From Collinsella aerofaciens (GTDB lineage Bacteria; Actinomycetota; Coriobacteriia; Coriobacteriales; Coriobacteriaceae): a stretch of 8,558 bases of DNA. Each line of letters starts with the position of its first letter. Position 1 is the first letter of the stretch. The position numbers and the translations under genes are program-made. Below the pieces are notes generated by a model that saw only the letters and a list, made by a program, of their open reading frames with translations, ran no database searches and had not been told where the DNA came from. The stretch lies in assembly GCA_021641225.1 (NCBI GenBank), contig JAJWXI010000074.1, positions 1-8,558 on the forward strand, read 5' to 3'. Below, piece by piece: positions 1-6,425 of this stretch.

Positions 1-1157
1 TAGATCGACAGATCCGAGAAGGTTTCGTTCATGATGGCGATGACCGTGGGCTTCTCGCTATCGAACTGCTCCTTCGCGGCAGCGCGCTCGTCGCTCTTGG
101 CGGCATCGGACTTGTCGTAGGCCTTGGCGTACTTTTTGAGCGTGGCCTTGGCGTCGTCGACGGAGTAGTCGGCGGGTTTAGGCGGCTTGATGGACTGCGC
201 CGCACTAATAAAGGCAGGCAGGTAGCCCTCGCGCCAGTAGCTCTCGAGCGGGCGCCAGGTGTAGACGGTGATGCCGAGGGTGTTGTAGTAGTCGATGAGC
301 GTGACGTGCGCGGTTACGCCGCCCAGGCACAGCACGGCAACGAGCAGGTTGGTGAGCAGCATGCGCTTGGCGTTGGCGGCGCCCTTCTGGCGATGCGGCG
401 CCACCAGGCCGGCGTACTCGCACAGCAGCATGCCGATGGCGGCAAAGCCCATCGACAGCACGCAGAACAGCGAGATCGAGAAGGTGTAGCCGTTGCCGGC
501 GACCGCGGCGGCGGTGGAGATGGCCGAAAGGTCGCCCGGCTGGATGGGCATGGATTTAAACGTGATGACGAAGAACTCGGCAATGCCCAGGACAAAGAGG
601 GCGAAGGCCAGGACGGCAGGAGCTGCGCCGTGGCGCTGGAACAGGAAGAACAGACCGGCCATGAGCACGGTGATGATGGCCCACTCAAGCAGGATGCACA
701 GGGGGTAGACCCAGGTAAAGTCGTGGTTGGACGAGACCTCCATGCCCAGCAGCGCAAAGACGCCGGCGAGCAGCAGGCACAGGACGGCCGCGACGAGCGG
801 GCGGCCCACAAAGGCGCCGCGCAGACGCGCGAGCTTGCCGGTGGGGGCGGGGGCATCGGTAGCAGCGAACGCAAAGACGCGCGGGGCAATGCGATCGCGG
901 GCGATGCTCGCCCAGGCGCAACCGGTGAGAATGGCGTTGGTCAGGATGAGCATCACAAAGGCGAGCGGCTCGTTTTGGGCGACGAGGCCAATGGCGCCCC
1001 AAATGGTCAAAAAGAGCTGGAACAGGCCGAAGGCGACGCTCCACCCAAGAGCGCTTTTGGCAACGGTGCCCGACTGTGCGCGAATGGCCTTGGCCTCGCG
1101 CAAGACAAGGTAGACGGTCGCCGCAAGACCGACGAGCGAGATGGCGGCAGCGAACAT
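1..1157 (-). CDS. LTA synthase / phosphoglycerol transferase family membrane protein (partial, N-terminal 385 residues)
   Basis: The reading frame is open from an ATG at 1157-1155 to the left edge, with 385 complete codons and no stop, so the gene continues outside. A clear ribosome site, GAGGAG (plus-strand bases 1165-1170), lies 7 bases before the ATG and fixes the start. The first ~285 residues are very hydrophobic, with about eight candidate membrane helices (roughly 3-19, 38-60, 65-84, 118-138, 148-173, 178-199, 224-246, 266-285). A Lys/Asp/Ala-rich linker follows (about 325-368). The visible end reads KPTVIAIMNETFSDLSI, the typical opening of the alkaline-phosphatase/sulfatase-like catalytic domain of the LtaS/MdoB family. 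Glu378 is in the place of a metal ligand. The catalytic threonine would lie beyond the edge. Such enzymes transfer glycerol-phosphate groups onto cell-envelope polymers outside the membrane. The exact polymer cannot be told from this fragment. Confidence 0.8.
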   Translation of the reverse strand, partial: MFAAAISLVGLAATVYLVLREAKAIRAQSGTVAKSALGWSVAFGLFQLFLTIWGAIGLVAQNEPLAFVMLILTNAILTGCAWASIARDRIAPRVFAFAATDAPAPTGKLARLRGAFVGRPLVAAVLCLLLAGVFALLGMEVSSNHDFTWVYPLCILLEWAIITVLMAGLFFLFQRHGAAPAVLAFALFVLGIAEFFVITFKSMPIQPGDLSAISTAAAVAGNGYTFSISLFCVLSMGFAAIGMLLCEYAGLVAPHRQKGAANAKRMLLTNLLVAVLCLGGVTAHVTLIDYYNTLGITVYTWRPLESYWREGYLPAFISAAQSIKPPKPADYSVDDAKATLKKYAKAYDKSDAAKSDERAAAKEQFDSEKPTVIAIMNETFSDLSI

Positions 1158-1370
1158 GCTGAGACTCCTCACAAACTAAAACCTACGAAAGCGGGGGTTT
1201 ACCCGATTGTTACCAAGATATGCGCTGCATTTGGTGACTGCGCACAACAACCAGCCATAATAACGCGCGTGCGTGGCGGTGTTGCGCAATGTAGCGGCGA
1301 CCTGCGCGATAATGGACGGGAATTACACGGAAACGTAAAGGCTTCTTAAAGAAATGGCGAGGGTAGGGCG
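1158..1370. other. Divergent intergenic region with the 5' regions of two genes
   Basis: This gap separates the divergently read envelope protein (minus) and nitroreductase (plus), so it should hold promoters for both. On the plus strand, GATAAT at 1308-1313 is a possible -10 element for the nitroreductase, but I see no convincing -35 at normal spacing (TTGCGC at 1282-1287 is 20 bases away). An 8-base palindrome, TTGCGCAA, lies at 1282-1289. On the minus strand the stretch near 1200-1250 is less GC-rich and may hold the other promoter, but no hexamer pair stands out. I see no structured RNA and no credible small gene. Confidence 0.4.
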
Positions 1371-2240
1371 ATGAGCGAGCAGGTTTGCAAGGCGGACATG
1401 GGCGGCGACGGAGCGGCGGTCGATACGTGCGGCTATCCGGTCGAGACTACGGGCAACGCGGTGCTGGACATTTTGGAGCATCGCTCGTCTACGCGTGCCT
1501 TCGCGCGTGATGACGACGACCGTCCCGCAGCGGTGACCGACGAGCAGCGGGCGGCGATTCTGCATGCGGCGAGTCGCGCGCCGTCGGCAGGCGCCATGAT
1601 GATGTATTCCATCGTGAGCATTCGCGAGCAGGCTACGCTGAATCGTCTTGCCGACCTGTGCGACCACCAGCCCATGATCGCCAAGGCGCCCTGGGCACTA
1701 ATATTTGTGGTCGACTATGCCAAATGGATCGATCTGTTTGAGCACGTGGGTTGCTTTGAGCCCGAGTTTGCCGAGCGCACGGGCAAGGCGCCCCGCCGCG
1801 CGCCGGGTTTGGGCGACTTTGCCATCGCGGCGCAGGATGCCGTGATCGCCGCGCAAAACGCCGTGGTTGCCGCCGAGGCCTTGGGGCTGGGGAGCTGCTA
1901 CATCGGTGATATCGTCGAGAATGCCGAGGAAGTTGCCGAGCTGCTCGATCTGCCGCCCTATACCATGCCGCTATCGATGCTCATCATCGGCACGCCTCGC
2001 AAAGAGCGCCCGGCGATTGCTCATCCCGTGGTGAACCTGGTGCACGAGGAGCGCTATCGCCGGGCCGATGCCGCGACCATGGACGCGCAGGTGGCCGAGA
2101 TGGACGCGATGTTTCGCCCGCATGCCCGCGAGGTAGGCGAGCGCGTGGTGGATATCTACACCCGCAAACACACGAGCCCCTTTATGGCCGAGATGAGCCG
2201 CTCCATGGAGTGGTGGTTCAAAAACTGGCTCGGAAAATGA
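1371..2240 (+). CDS. Nitroreductase-family FMN oxidoreductase
   Basis: A 289-residue protein of the FMN-dependent nitroreductase family, which uses NAD(P)H to reduce nitro compounds, quinones or flavins in the cytoplasm. The actual substrate is unknown. Family marks visible: HRSSTRAF (37-44), the Arg-Ser-x-x-Arg phosphate-binding start of the fold; ASRAPSAGAMMMYSIV (67-82), the conserved loop after the first helices; LGLGSCYIGDI (171-181), the Gly-rich flavin-contact region; and PLSMLIIGTPRKERP (200-214), the typical last strand. About 30 residues precede the domain, and a C-terminal extension of about 70 residues (220-289) ends in Trp-rich MEWWFKNWLGK, making it longer than the usual ~200-240. 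The start ATG has a GAGGG ribosome site (1359-1363) 7 bases upstream. It is followed by a palindrome and then kup, which has its own promoter, so it is probably a single-gene unit. Confidence 0.88.
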   Translation: MSEQVCKADMGGDGAAVDTCGYPVETTGNAVLDILEHRSSTRAFARDDDDRPAAVTDEQRAAILHAASRAPSAGAMMMYSIVSIREQATLNRLADLCDHQPMIAKAPWALIFVVDYAKWIDLFEHVGCFEPEFAERTGKAPRRAPGLGDFAIAAQDAVIAAQNAVVAAEALGLGSCYIGDIVENAEEVAELLDLPPYTMPLSMLIIGTPRKERPAIAHPVVNLVHEERYRRADAATMDAQVAEMDAMFRPHAREVGERVVDIYTRKHTSPFMAEMSRSMEWWFKNWLGK

Positions 2241-2249
2241 CGAACGCGA

Positions 2250-2268
2250 CAAAGGGACAGTCCCTTTG
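2250..2268. repeat. Short palindrome with GTCCC core (possible dispersed repeat)
   Basis: CAAAGGGA (2250-2257) and TCCCTTTG (2261-2268) form a perfect 8-bp inverted repeat around a 3-base centre, 10 bases after the nitroreductase stop. No T-tract follows (gccacattcc), so a simple intrinsic terminator is unlikely. The right arm resembles GTCCCCTTTG in the hairpin at 4728-4768. I think both belong to a dispersed palindrome family of Coriobacteriia, but this rests on memory plus the two copies seen here. Confidence 0.5.
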
Positions 2269-2303
2269 CCACATTCCATATCGCGCGATGGCATAAAGGT
2301 CGT

Positions 2304-2315
2304 ATAAATGTTTAT
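2304..2315. promoter_or_regulatory. AT-rich palindrome upstream of the kup promoter (candidate operator)
   Basis: ATAAATGTTTAT is an inverted repeat with 5-base arms and a 2-base centre, in an AT-rich patch of an otherwise GC-rich window. Its centre lies about 60 bases upstream of the start point implied by the TATAAT at 2357-2362, a usual place for an activator. A binding protein is not known; the KdpE-like regulator downstream is one candidate. Chance occurrence in an AT-rich promoter region is quite possible. Confidence 0.25.
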
Positions 2316-2356
2316 CTAGCTGGGAAAACGGTGCATTAAAACATGGGCCGATTGCC

Positions 2357-2362
2357 TATAAT
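2357..2362 (+). promoter_or_regulatory. Predicted -10 element of the kup promoter
   Basis: A perfect TATAAT hexamer lies 36 bases before the kup ATG, in an AT-enriched stretch. The matching -35 region (around 2332-2339, TGCATTAA) is a poor match to TTGACA, which suggests either a weak promoter or one needing an activator. The implied start point near 2369 leaves a short leader of about 30 bases, too short for a c-di-AMP (ydaO-type) riboswitch. Confidence 0.6.
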
Positions 2363-2381
2363 CCCTTCGAACATTAAAGTT

Positions 2382-2388
2382 GGGAGGA
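2382..2388 (+). promoter_or_regulatory. Ribosome binding site that fixes the kup start
   Basis: GGGAGGA lies 9 bases before the ATG at 2398. An in-frame TTG at 2380 would add six residues, but it overlaps this site and has no site of its own, so the ATG at 2398 is preferred. Confidence 0.8.
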
Positions 2389-2397
2389 AACCGGCTT

Positions 2398-4425
2398 ATG
2401 GAACAAAAGGCCAAGGAGGCAGCCTCGCACGCTGCGATTCCTGTGAGCATCTCGGCGATGCTCGTCACGCTGGGCGTGGTGTATGGCGATATCGGCACCA
2501 GCCCTATGTATGTAACCAAGGCGCTCGTTGCCGGCAACGGCGGCATCGGAAGCGTCACGGAGGAGTTCGTGCTCGGCGCGCTCTCCCTTGTCGTGTGGAC
2601 GGTCACGCTGCTGACCACCATCAAGTATGTGCTCATCTCACTGCGCGCCGATAACCATGGCGAGGGCGGCATCTTTGCCCTGTACAGCCTGGTCAAGCGT
2701 TGCGGCAAGTGGCTTATCATCCCCGCCATGCTGGGTGGCGCCGCGCTCCTCGCCGACGGCATCCTGACGCCGGCCGTTACCGTTACCACGGCCATCGAGG
2801 GCCTACGCACCATCCCGGCGGTCCATACCGTGCTGGGCGATGACCAGGGCCGCGTCGTCGCCATTACGCTCGCCATTATCGTCGTGCTCTTCTTGGTTCA
2901 GCGCATCGGCACGGCCAAGATCGGTCATGCCTTTGGTCCCATCATGACGCTGTGGTTCCTGTTCCTGGGCGGCACGGGTCTGTATTTTGTTTTCCAGCAC
3001 CCCGCCGTGCTGCTGTGCCTCAACCCGGTGCGCGGCATCGCCTTTTTGCTGAGCCCCAACAACCACGCGGGCATCATGATTCTGGGCAGTTGCTTCCTCG
3101 CCACCACCGGTGCCGAGGCGCTCTACTCCGACATGGGCCATGTGGGTCGCGGCAACATTTACGCCACCTGGCCGTTCGTTAAGTGCTGCTTGCTGCTGTC
3201 CTATATGGGCCAGGGCGCTTGGCTTATCAACAACGCTGCCAACCCCGAGCTCATGGGCATTGCCGACCTTAACCCGTTCTACCAGATGCTCGCCCCGGGC
3301 CTGCGCCCGTTTGCCGTCGGCCTTTCAACCATCGCGGCCATCATTGCCTCGCAGGCGCTCATTACCGGCGCGTTCTCGCTGGTGTCCGAGGCCAGCCGTC
3401 TGGACCTCATGCCGCACATGCAGGTCTTCTACCCTGCCGAGACCAAAGGCCAGCTCTACATCCCCATGGTCAACAACGTCATGCTCGTCGGCTGCGTCAT
3501 CGTGGTGCTGCTGTTCCAGAACTCGGCGCATATGGAAGCCGCCTACGGCCTTGCCATTACGCTGACTATGATGTGCACCACGCTGCTGCTCTTCTTCTAC
3601 CTGCACGAGGAGCGCAAGCTCAAGGTTGCTCCGTGGATCTTCGCGGCCTTCTTCCTTTTGCTCGAAGGCTTCTTCTTCGTGAGCTCGCTCACCAAGTTCT
3701 TCCACGGCGGCTACTTCACCATCCTCATGGCTGCACTCATTATGGGCATTATGGTGTGCTGGTACAACGGCACGGCGGTCGAGCAGCGCCAGTTTACGCT
3801 GCTGCCGCTGCGCAGCTACCTGCCGCAGCTCAAGCGCCTGCGCGATGATGATCGCTACGAGCGCCTGAGCGACAACATCGTGTACCTGACCAAGGACACC
3901 CATACCGACTACATCGACCGTGATATCGTCTACTCGATCTTGGACAAGCATCCCAAGCGCGCTCGCGCCTGGTGGTTCGTGAATGTCGAGACCATGGACG
4001 AGCCGCATACCTTTGCCTATTCGGTCGAGACGTTCGGCACCGACTACGTGTTCCGCGTGCATCTGTACCTGGGCTACAAGATCAACCAGCGCGTCAATGC
4101 CTACCTGCGTCAGGTCGTTCAGGACCTGGCCGCCACCGGCGAGCTGCCGGCGCAGACGCATGACTACTCGGTCTACAAGGATCCGGGCAACATCGGCACG
4201 TTCAAGTTCGTCATGATCCGCAAGCTGCTGGCGCCCGAGAGCGACGTGGAGCCCAGCGAGCGCACGGCCATTACGCTCAAGTACATCATCCGCCGCGCCG
4301 CCGGCACGCCGGCGCGCTGGTACGGTCTGGAGAACTCCAACGTGAGCTTTGAGTATGTGCCGCTGTTCACCAAGTTTAAGGCCGTGAGCAAGATGCAGCG
4401 CCTGGCCCCCAACGAGCGCCCGTAG
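2398..4425 (+). CDS. kup: Kup/HAK-family potassium transporter
   Basis: A 675-residue K+ uptake protein (K+/H+ symporter family) of the cytoplasmic membrane. Signatures: GVVYGDIGTSPMYV (26-39), the hallmark of the first helix with its conserved Asp31; ADGILTPAVTVTTAIEG (119-135); and TGAEALYSDMGHVGRGNI (237-254). About twelve membrane helices fill residues 15-455. The C-terminal cytoplasmic domain (about 458-675) has NIVYLTKD, YIDRDIVYSILDKHPKRA and TDYVFRVHLYLGYKINQRVN. I recall this pattern from Kup proteins of lactobacilli and lactococci; it lacks the VPGTAVF motif of the E. coli protein. Lactococcal relatives are inhibited by c-di-AMP, so the same is possible here but not shown. It has a predicted promoter (2357-2362) and a strong ribosome site. 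A small membrane-protein gene follows 61 bases after the stop with no terminator between, so the two are probably co-transcribed. Confidence 0.97.
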   Translation: MEQKAKEAASHAAIPVSISAMLVTLGVVYGDIGTSPMYVTKALVAGNGGIGSVTEEFVLGALSLVVWTVTLLTTIKYVLISLRADNHGEGGIFALYSLVKRCGKWLIIPAMLGGAALLADGILTPAVTVTTAIEGLRTIPAVHTVLGDDQGRVVAITLAIIVVLFLVQRIGTAKIGHAFGPIMTLWFLFLGGTGLYFVFQHPAVLLCLNPVRGIAFLLSPNNHAGIMILGSCFLATTGAEALYSDMGHVGRGNIYATWPFVKCCLLLSYMGQGAWLINNAANPELMGIADLNPFYQMLAPGLRPFAVGLSTIAAIIASQALITGAFSLVSEASRLDLMPHMQVFYPAETKGQLYIPMVNNVMLVGCVIVVLLFQNSAHMEAAYGLAITLTMMCTTLLLFFYLHEERKLKVAPWIFAAFFLLLEGFFFVSSLTKFFHGGYFTILMAALIMGIMVCWYNGTAVEQRQFTLLPLRSYLPQLKRLRDDDRYERLSDNIVYLTKDTHTDYIDRDIVYSILDKHPKRARAWWFVNVETMDEPHTFAYSVETFGTDYVFRVHLYLGYKINQRVNAYLRQVVQDLAATGELPAQTHDYSVYKDPGNIGTFKFVMIRKLLAPESDVEPSERTAITLKYIIRRAAGTPARWYGLENSNVSFEYVPLFTKFKAVSKMQRLAPNERP

Positions 4426-4474
4426 GCGCCGACGGGTTGCATGGAGTTGGTTTTCGATGGACAAGATTGGGGCC

Positions 4475-4481
4475 GGGGAGG
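4475..4481 (+). promoter_or_regulatory. Ribosome binding site favouring the internal start of the small membrane protein
   Basis: GGGGAGG lies 5 bases before the ATG at 4487. The earlier in-frame ATG at 4457 has only GGAGTTGG about 7 bases upstream, a weaker site. The site supports a 64-residue product rather than 74. Confidence 0.55.
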
Positions 4482-4486
4482 CAAAC

Positions 4487-4681
4487 ATGGATGCAAGGAT
4501 GCTTGATGGCCGCGAGGTGGTTGCCGAGATGGTGCGTGAGGCACGCGCCGACGCCGCCGAAGATCGGTTCTTTACGAATCGTGCCAACATGGACATGGCT
4601 GATCGCGTAATTTCGATCGTGGCACTGGTATTTGGGGCGGTGTGCGTGTGCGCCCTGCTCGCGCACGTGCTGTTTGTCTAA
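4487..4681 (+). CDS. Small single-helix membrane protein, unknown function
   Basis: A 64-residue protein (74 if the ATG at 4457 is used). The first ~40 residues are charged and probably helical, with acidic and basic residues alternating (REVVAEMVREARADAAEDRF). A single C-terminal hydrophobic helix follows: DRVISIVALVFGAVCVCALL and a few more residues, with Val-Cys-Val-Cys in its middle. This layout predicts a tail-anchored or N-in membrane peptide. I do not recognise the family. It lies between kup and the kinase gene, downstream of kup without a terminator and upstream of a strong hairpin. By position it could be a small partner of the transporter, as KdpF is for the Kdp pump, but there is no sequence likeness to KdpF that I can see. 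Third-position G/C use looks coding. A spurious open frame is less likely but not excluded. Confidence 0.6.
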   Translation: MDARMLDGREVVAEMVREARADAAEDRFFTNRANMDMADRVISIVALVFGAVCVCALLAHVLFV

Positions 4682-4713
4682 CGACTGTCGGTCGTAGAAG
4701 GCTTTACACTTAG

Positions 4714-4743
4714 AACCACCACAAGGGAAAACCACCACAAAGG
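4714..4743 (+). repeat. Tandem near-identical left arms of the hairpin
   Basis: AACCACCACAAGGG (4714-4727) and AACCACCACAAAGG (4730-4743) are 14-base direct repeats with one difference, 2 bases apart. The second copy is the left arm of the perfect hairpin at 4728-4768; the first could pair with the same right arm less well. It may be a decayed repeat copy or a competing RNA fold. Confidence 0.55.
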
Positions 4744-4769
4744 TGCCTGTCCCCTTTGTGGTGGTTTTT
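4728..4769 (+). terminator. Strong hairpin with T-tract between the kup unit and the kinase gene
   Basis: AAAACCACCACAAAGG (4728-4743) and CCTTTGTGGTGGTTTT (4753-4768) are a perfect 16-bp inverted repeat around a 9-base loop (tgcctgtcc). The T-run in and after the right arm (4765-4769, then GTTTTT to 4775) fits an intrinsic terminator on the plus strand. It lies 46 bases after the small gene and ends just before the kinase start at 4796. I find no clear promoter between the hairpin and the kinase. So either kdpDE has a promoter I do not recognise or transcription reads through. The loop and inner arms have the GGTGCCTGTCCCC pattern of a dispersed palindrome family. Confidence 0.75.
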
Positions 4770-4795
4770 GTTTTTGAGAGAGGGGCGGGGCGCTG

Positions 4796-6421
4796 ATGGA
4801 CGTCCGTGCGGACGGCGATATTGCCGAGAACTTTTGGTGGCGGCGCACGACGCTGACGCGTCGCAGTCCTCTGTATGACGCCTGCGTATCGGTGGGGCTG
4901 CTGGTCGCGGCGACGATTGTGAGCGCGCTGCTCGACCATCCGGGTCTCGCGCCGAGCATCATGATCGTCTATGTGTTCGCCGTTCAGCTGTGCGCATTCT
5001 TTACCTGGAGTCGCCTGTATTGCTTGTTGAGCTCGGCTGCCGCCACGGCGCTCTACAACTTCTTGTTTGTCGATCCGCGCTACTCGCTGTCGTTTATCGA
5101 CCGCGTCTATCCCGGCATGTTCTTCATCATGTTTGTGGTCTCGCTTGTGTCGAGCTCGATTGCGTTGGCCCTGCGCCGCGCCTTGGCACAGGCTGCCGCC
5201 AGCGACCGCCGCACGCATATGGTGCTTGAGACCAACCGCATGCTGCAGCGGTGTGCCGATCAGCAGCAGATTGTCCATGCCATGGCAACGCAGCTGGCGC
5301 GTCTTTCGGGCTGTCCGGTCGTGTGGTACAGCGCCGACGCCGAGGGCGATGACCTGCTGCCGCGTGCGACATACACGGCCGTGGGCGATGTCGCGCCGGT
5401 GCATGAACTGGCGCCGCAGATGCCGCCGCGGCTCTCGGCGTCCGCCTATGTGGGAACGCCGCTCGATGCCACCTATGGCGGCTCGGCGTTTTATGGCATC
5501 TACCTGACGGTTCGCACAGGCGACGGCTTCGTGCGCTCGGGCGACCCCGCCTCGGTGGTGGGCGTGCTGGCTATTGTTGCCGAGCCCGACGTGCTGACGC
5601 ACGAGGAGCGGACACTTGCCGATGCCATCGTGAGCGAAGGCGAGCTGGCACTCGATCGCGCTCGCGCCATGGAGGCTCGCGAGGAGGCGGCGGTGCTTGC
5701 CAAAAATGAGCAGCTGCGCGCCAACCTGCTGCGCTCGATCTCGCACGATCTACGCACGCCGCTTACCAGTATTTCGGGCAATGCCGACGTGCTGCTCGAC
5801 CAGGGCTCGACCGGCACCGCGGTGCTCGATGCCCAGACGCGCCGCGGCCTGCTGCTATCCATTCGCTCGGATGCGCTGTGGCTCAACGCCACCGTCGAGA
5901 ACCTGCTTGCCATCACCAAGCTCGAGGGCGGCGGCATGCATCTGTCGACAACGCTCGAGCTCATGGACGATATCGTCGAGGAGGCGCTGCGCCACGTGAA
6001 CCCGGCCGTGCGCGAGCACGACCTTAAGGTGGTGCCGTGCGACGAGCCGGCGCTCGTCAACGTCGATGCGCGCCTGATGGTGCAGCTGGTGGTCAATCTG
6101 GTGAACAACGCCATCGCCTATACGCCCGCAGGCTCGCATATTGTGATCTCGATTGGCGCTGACGGCGGGTGCGTGAGGTGTTCGGTCGCTGACGACGGGC
6201 CGGGCATCGCACCCGAGGACCGTGAGCGCATCTTTGAGTCGTTCTACACCGCCAACCACGGCTTGGCTGACAGTCACCGCAGCGTGGGCCTGGGGCTTTC
6301 GCTCTGCCGCTCCATTGCGTTGGCGCATGGCGGTAGCATAGAGGTTGCCGCGGCGGATCCGCACGGCTCGGTCTTCACGATTGAGCTTCCCGCCGCCGAC
6401 GTTTCGTTTGATAAGGAGTAG
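4796..6421 (+). CDS. kdpD: KdpD-like sensor histidine kinase, short form without the N-terminal KdpD domain
   Basis: A 541-residue membrane histidine kinase matching the C-terminal half of KdpD (about 900 residues in E. coli). Order of parts: a short cytoplasmic N-terminus (1-28); four membrane helices of the DUF4118 type (about 28-126) containing YNFLFVDPRYSLSF (87-100), the KdpD-type loop; a GAF-like region (about 145-290); a HisKA domain with SISHDLRTPLTSISG (314-328), phospho-acceptor His317; and an ATPase domain with N box (Asn434-Asn438), G1 DDGPGI (466-471) and G2 GLGLSL (498-503). The Walker-type and Usp-like N-terminal modules are absent. An in-frame TGA at 4775-4777 lies 6 codons before the ATG, so no upstream exon-like remainder is possible in this frame. 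AGGGGCGGGG (4781-4790) precedes the start. The response regulator follows after 4 bases, so they form one unit. The signal sensed is unknown. Confidence 0.92.
   Translation: MDVRADGDIAENFWWRRTTLTRRSPLYDACVSVGLLVAATIVSALLDHPGLAPSIMIVYVFAVQLCAFFTWSRLYCLLSSAAATALYNFLFVDPRYSLSFIDRVYPGMFFIMFVVSLVSSSIALALRRALAQAAASDRRTHMVLETNRMLQRCADQQQIVHAMATQLARLSGCPVVWYSADAEGDDLLPRATYTAVGDVAPVHELAPQMPPRLSASAYVGTPLDATYGGSAFYGIYLTVRTGDGFVRSGDPASVVGVLAIVAEPDVLTHEERTLADAIVSEGELALDRARAMEAREEAAVLAKNEQLRANLLRSISHDLRTPLTSISGNADVLLDQGSTGTAVLDAQTRRGLLLSIRSDALWLNATVENLLAITKLEGGGMHLSTTLELMDDIVEEALRHVNPAVREHDLKVVPCDEPALVNVDARLMVQLVVNLVNNAIAYTPAGSHIVISIGADGGCVRCSVADDGPGIAPEDRERIFESFYTANHGLADSHRSVGLGLSLCRSIALAHGGSIEVAAADPHGSVFTIELPAADVSFDKE
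6413..6418 (+). promoter_or_regulatory. Ribosome binding site that fixes the GTG start of the response regulator
   Basis: AAGGAG lies 7 bases before the GTG at 6426 and inside the last codons of the kinase gene. The in-frame ATG at 6345 would add 27 residues inside the kinase coding region that do not belong to the receiver domain, so GTG is preferred. The arrangement suggests coupled translation. Confidence 0.85.
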
Positions 6422-6425
6422 CACC

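Noticed and set aside
306..1349. Long plus-strand open frame (347 codons) over the left region
   Set aside because: The translation is Gly/Asp/Gln/Arg-rich with no fold-like pattern and lies opposite the membrane-protein frame on the minus strand, which has a strong ribosome site, membrane helices and a family motif.
2241..2397. c-di-AMP (ydaO-type) or other riboswitch upstream of kup
   Set aside because: The predicted promoter leaves only about 30 bases of leader, and I see no set of paired stems of the needed size in the gap.
2380..2397. TTG at 2380 as the kup start
   Set aside because: It overlaps the GGGAGGA ribosome site that serves the ATG at 2398 and has no site of its own.
3325..4596. 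Minus-strand open frame of 423 codons opposite kup
   Set aside because: Antisense shadow of a high-GC gene; composition rich in His/Arg/Gln/Glu with no motif, while kup on the other strand is certain.
4457..4681. KdpF identity for the small membrane protein
   Set aside because: KdpF is about 30 residues and nearly all membrane helix; this protein has a charged ~40-residue N-part and no KdpA/KdpB neighbour.
4376..5746. Minus-strand open frame of 456 codons covering the end of kup, the small gene and the kinase start
   Set aside because: Crosses three features including a hairpin, has low-complexity Arg/His/Gln composition and no recognisable domain.
6345..6425. ATG at 6345 as the response regulator start
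   Set aside because: It would overlap the kinase by 77 bases and add residues not belonging to a receiver domain; GTG 6426 has an AAGGAG site at ideal spacing.
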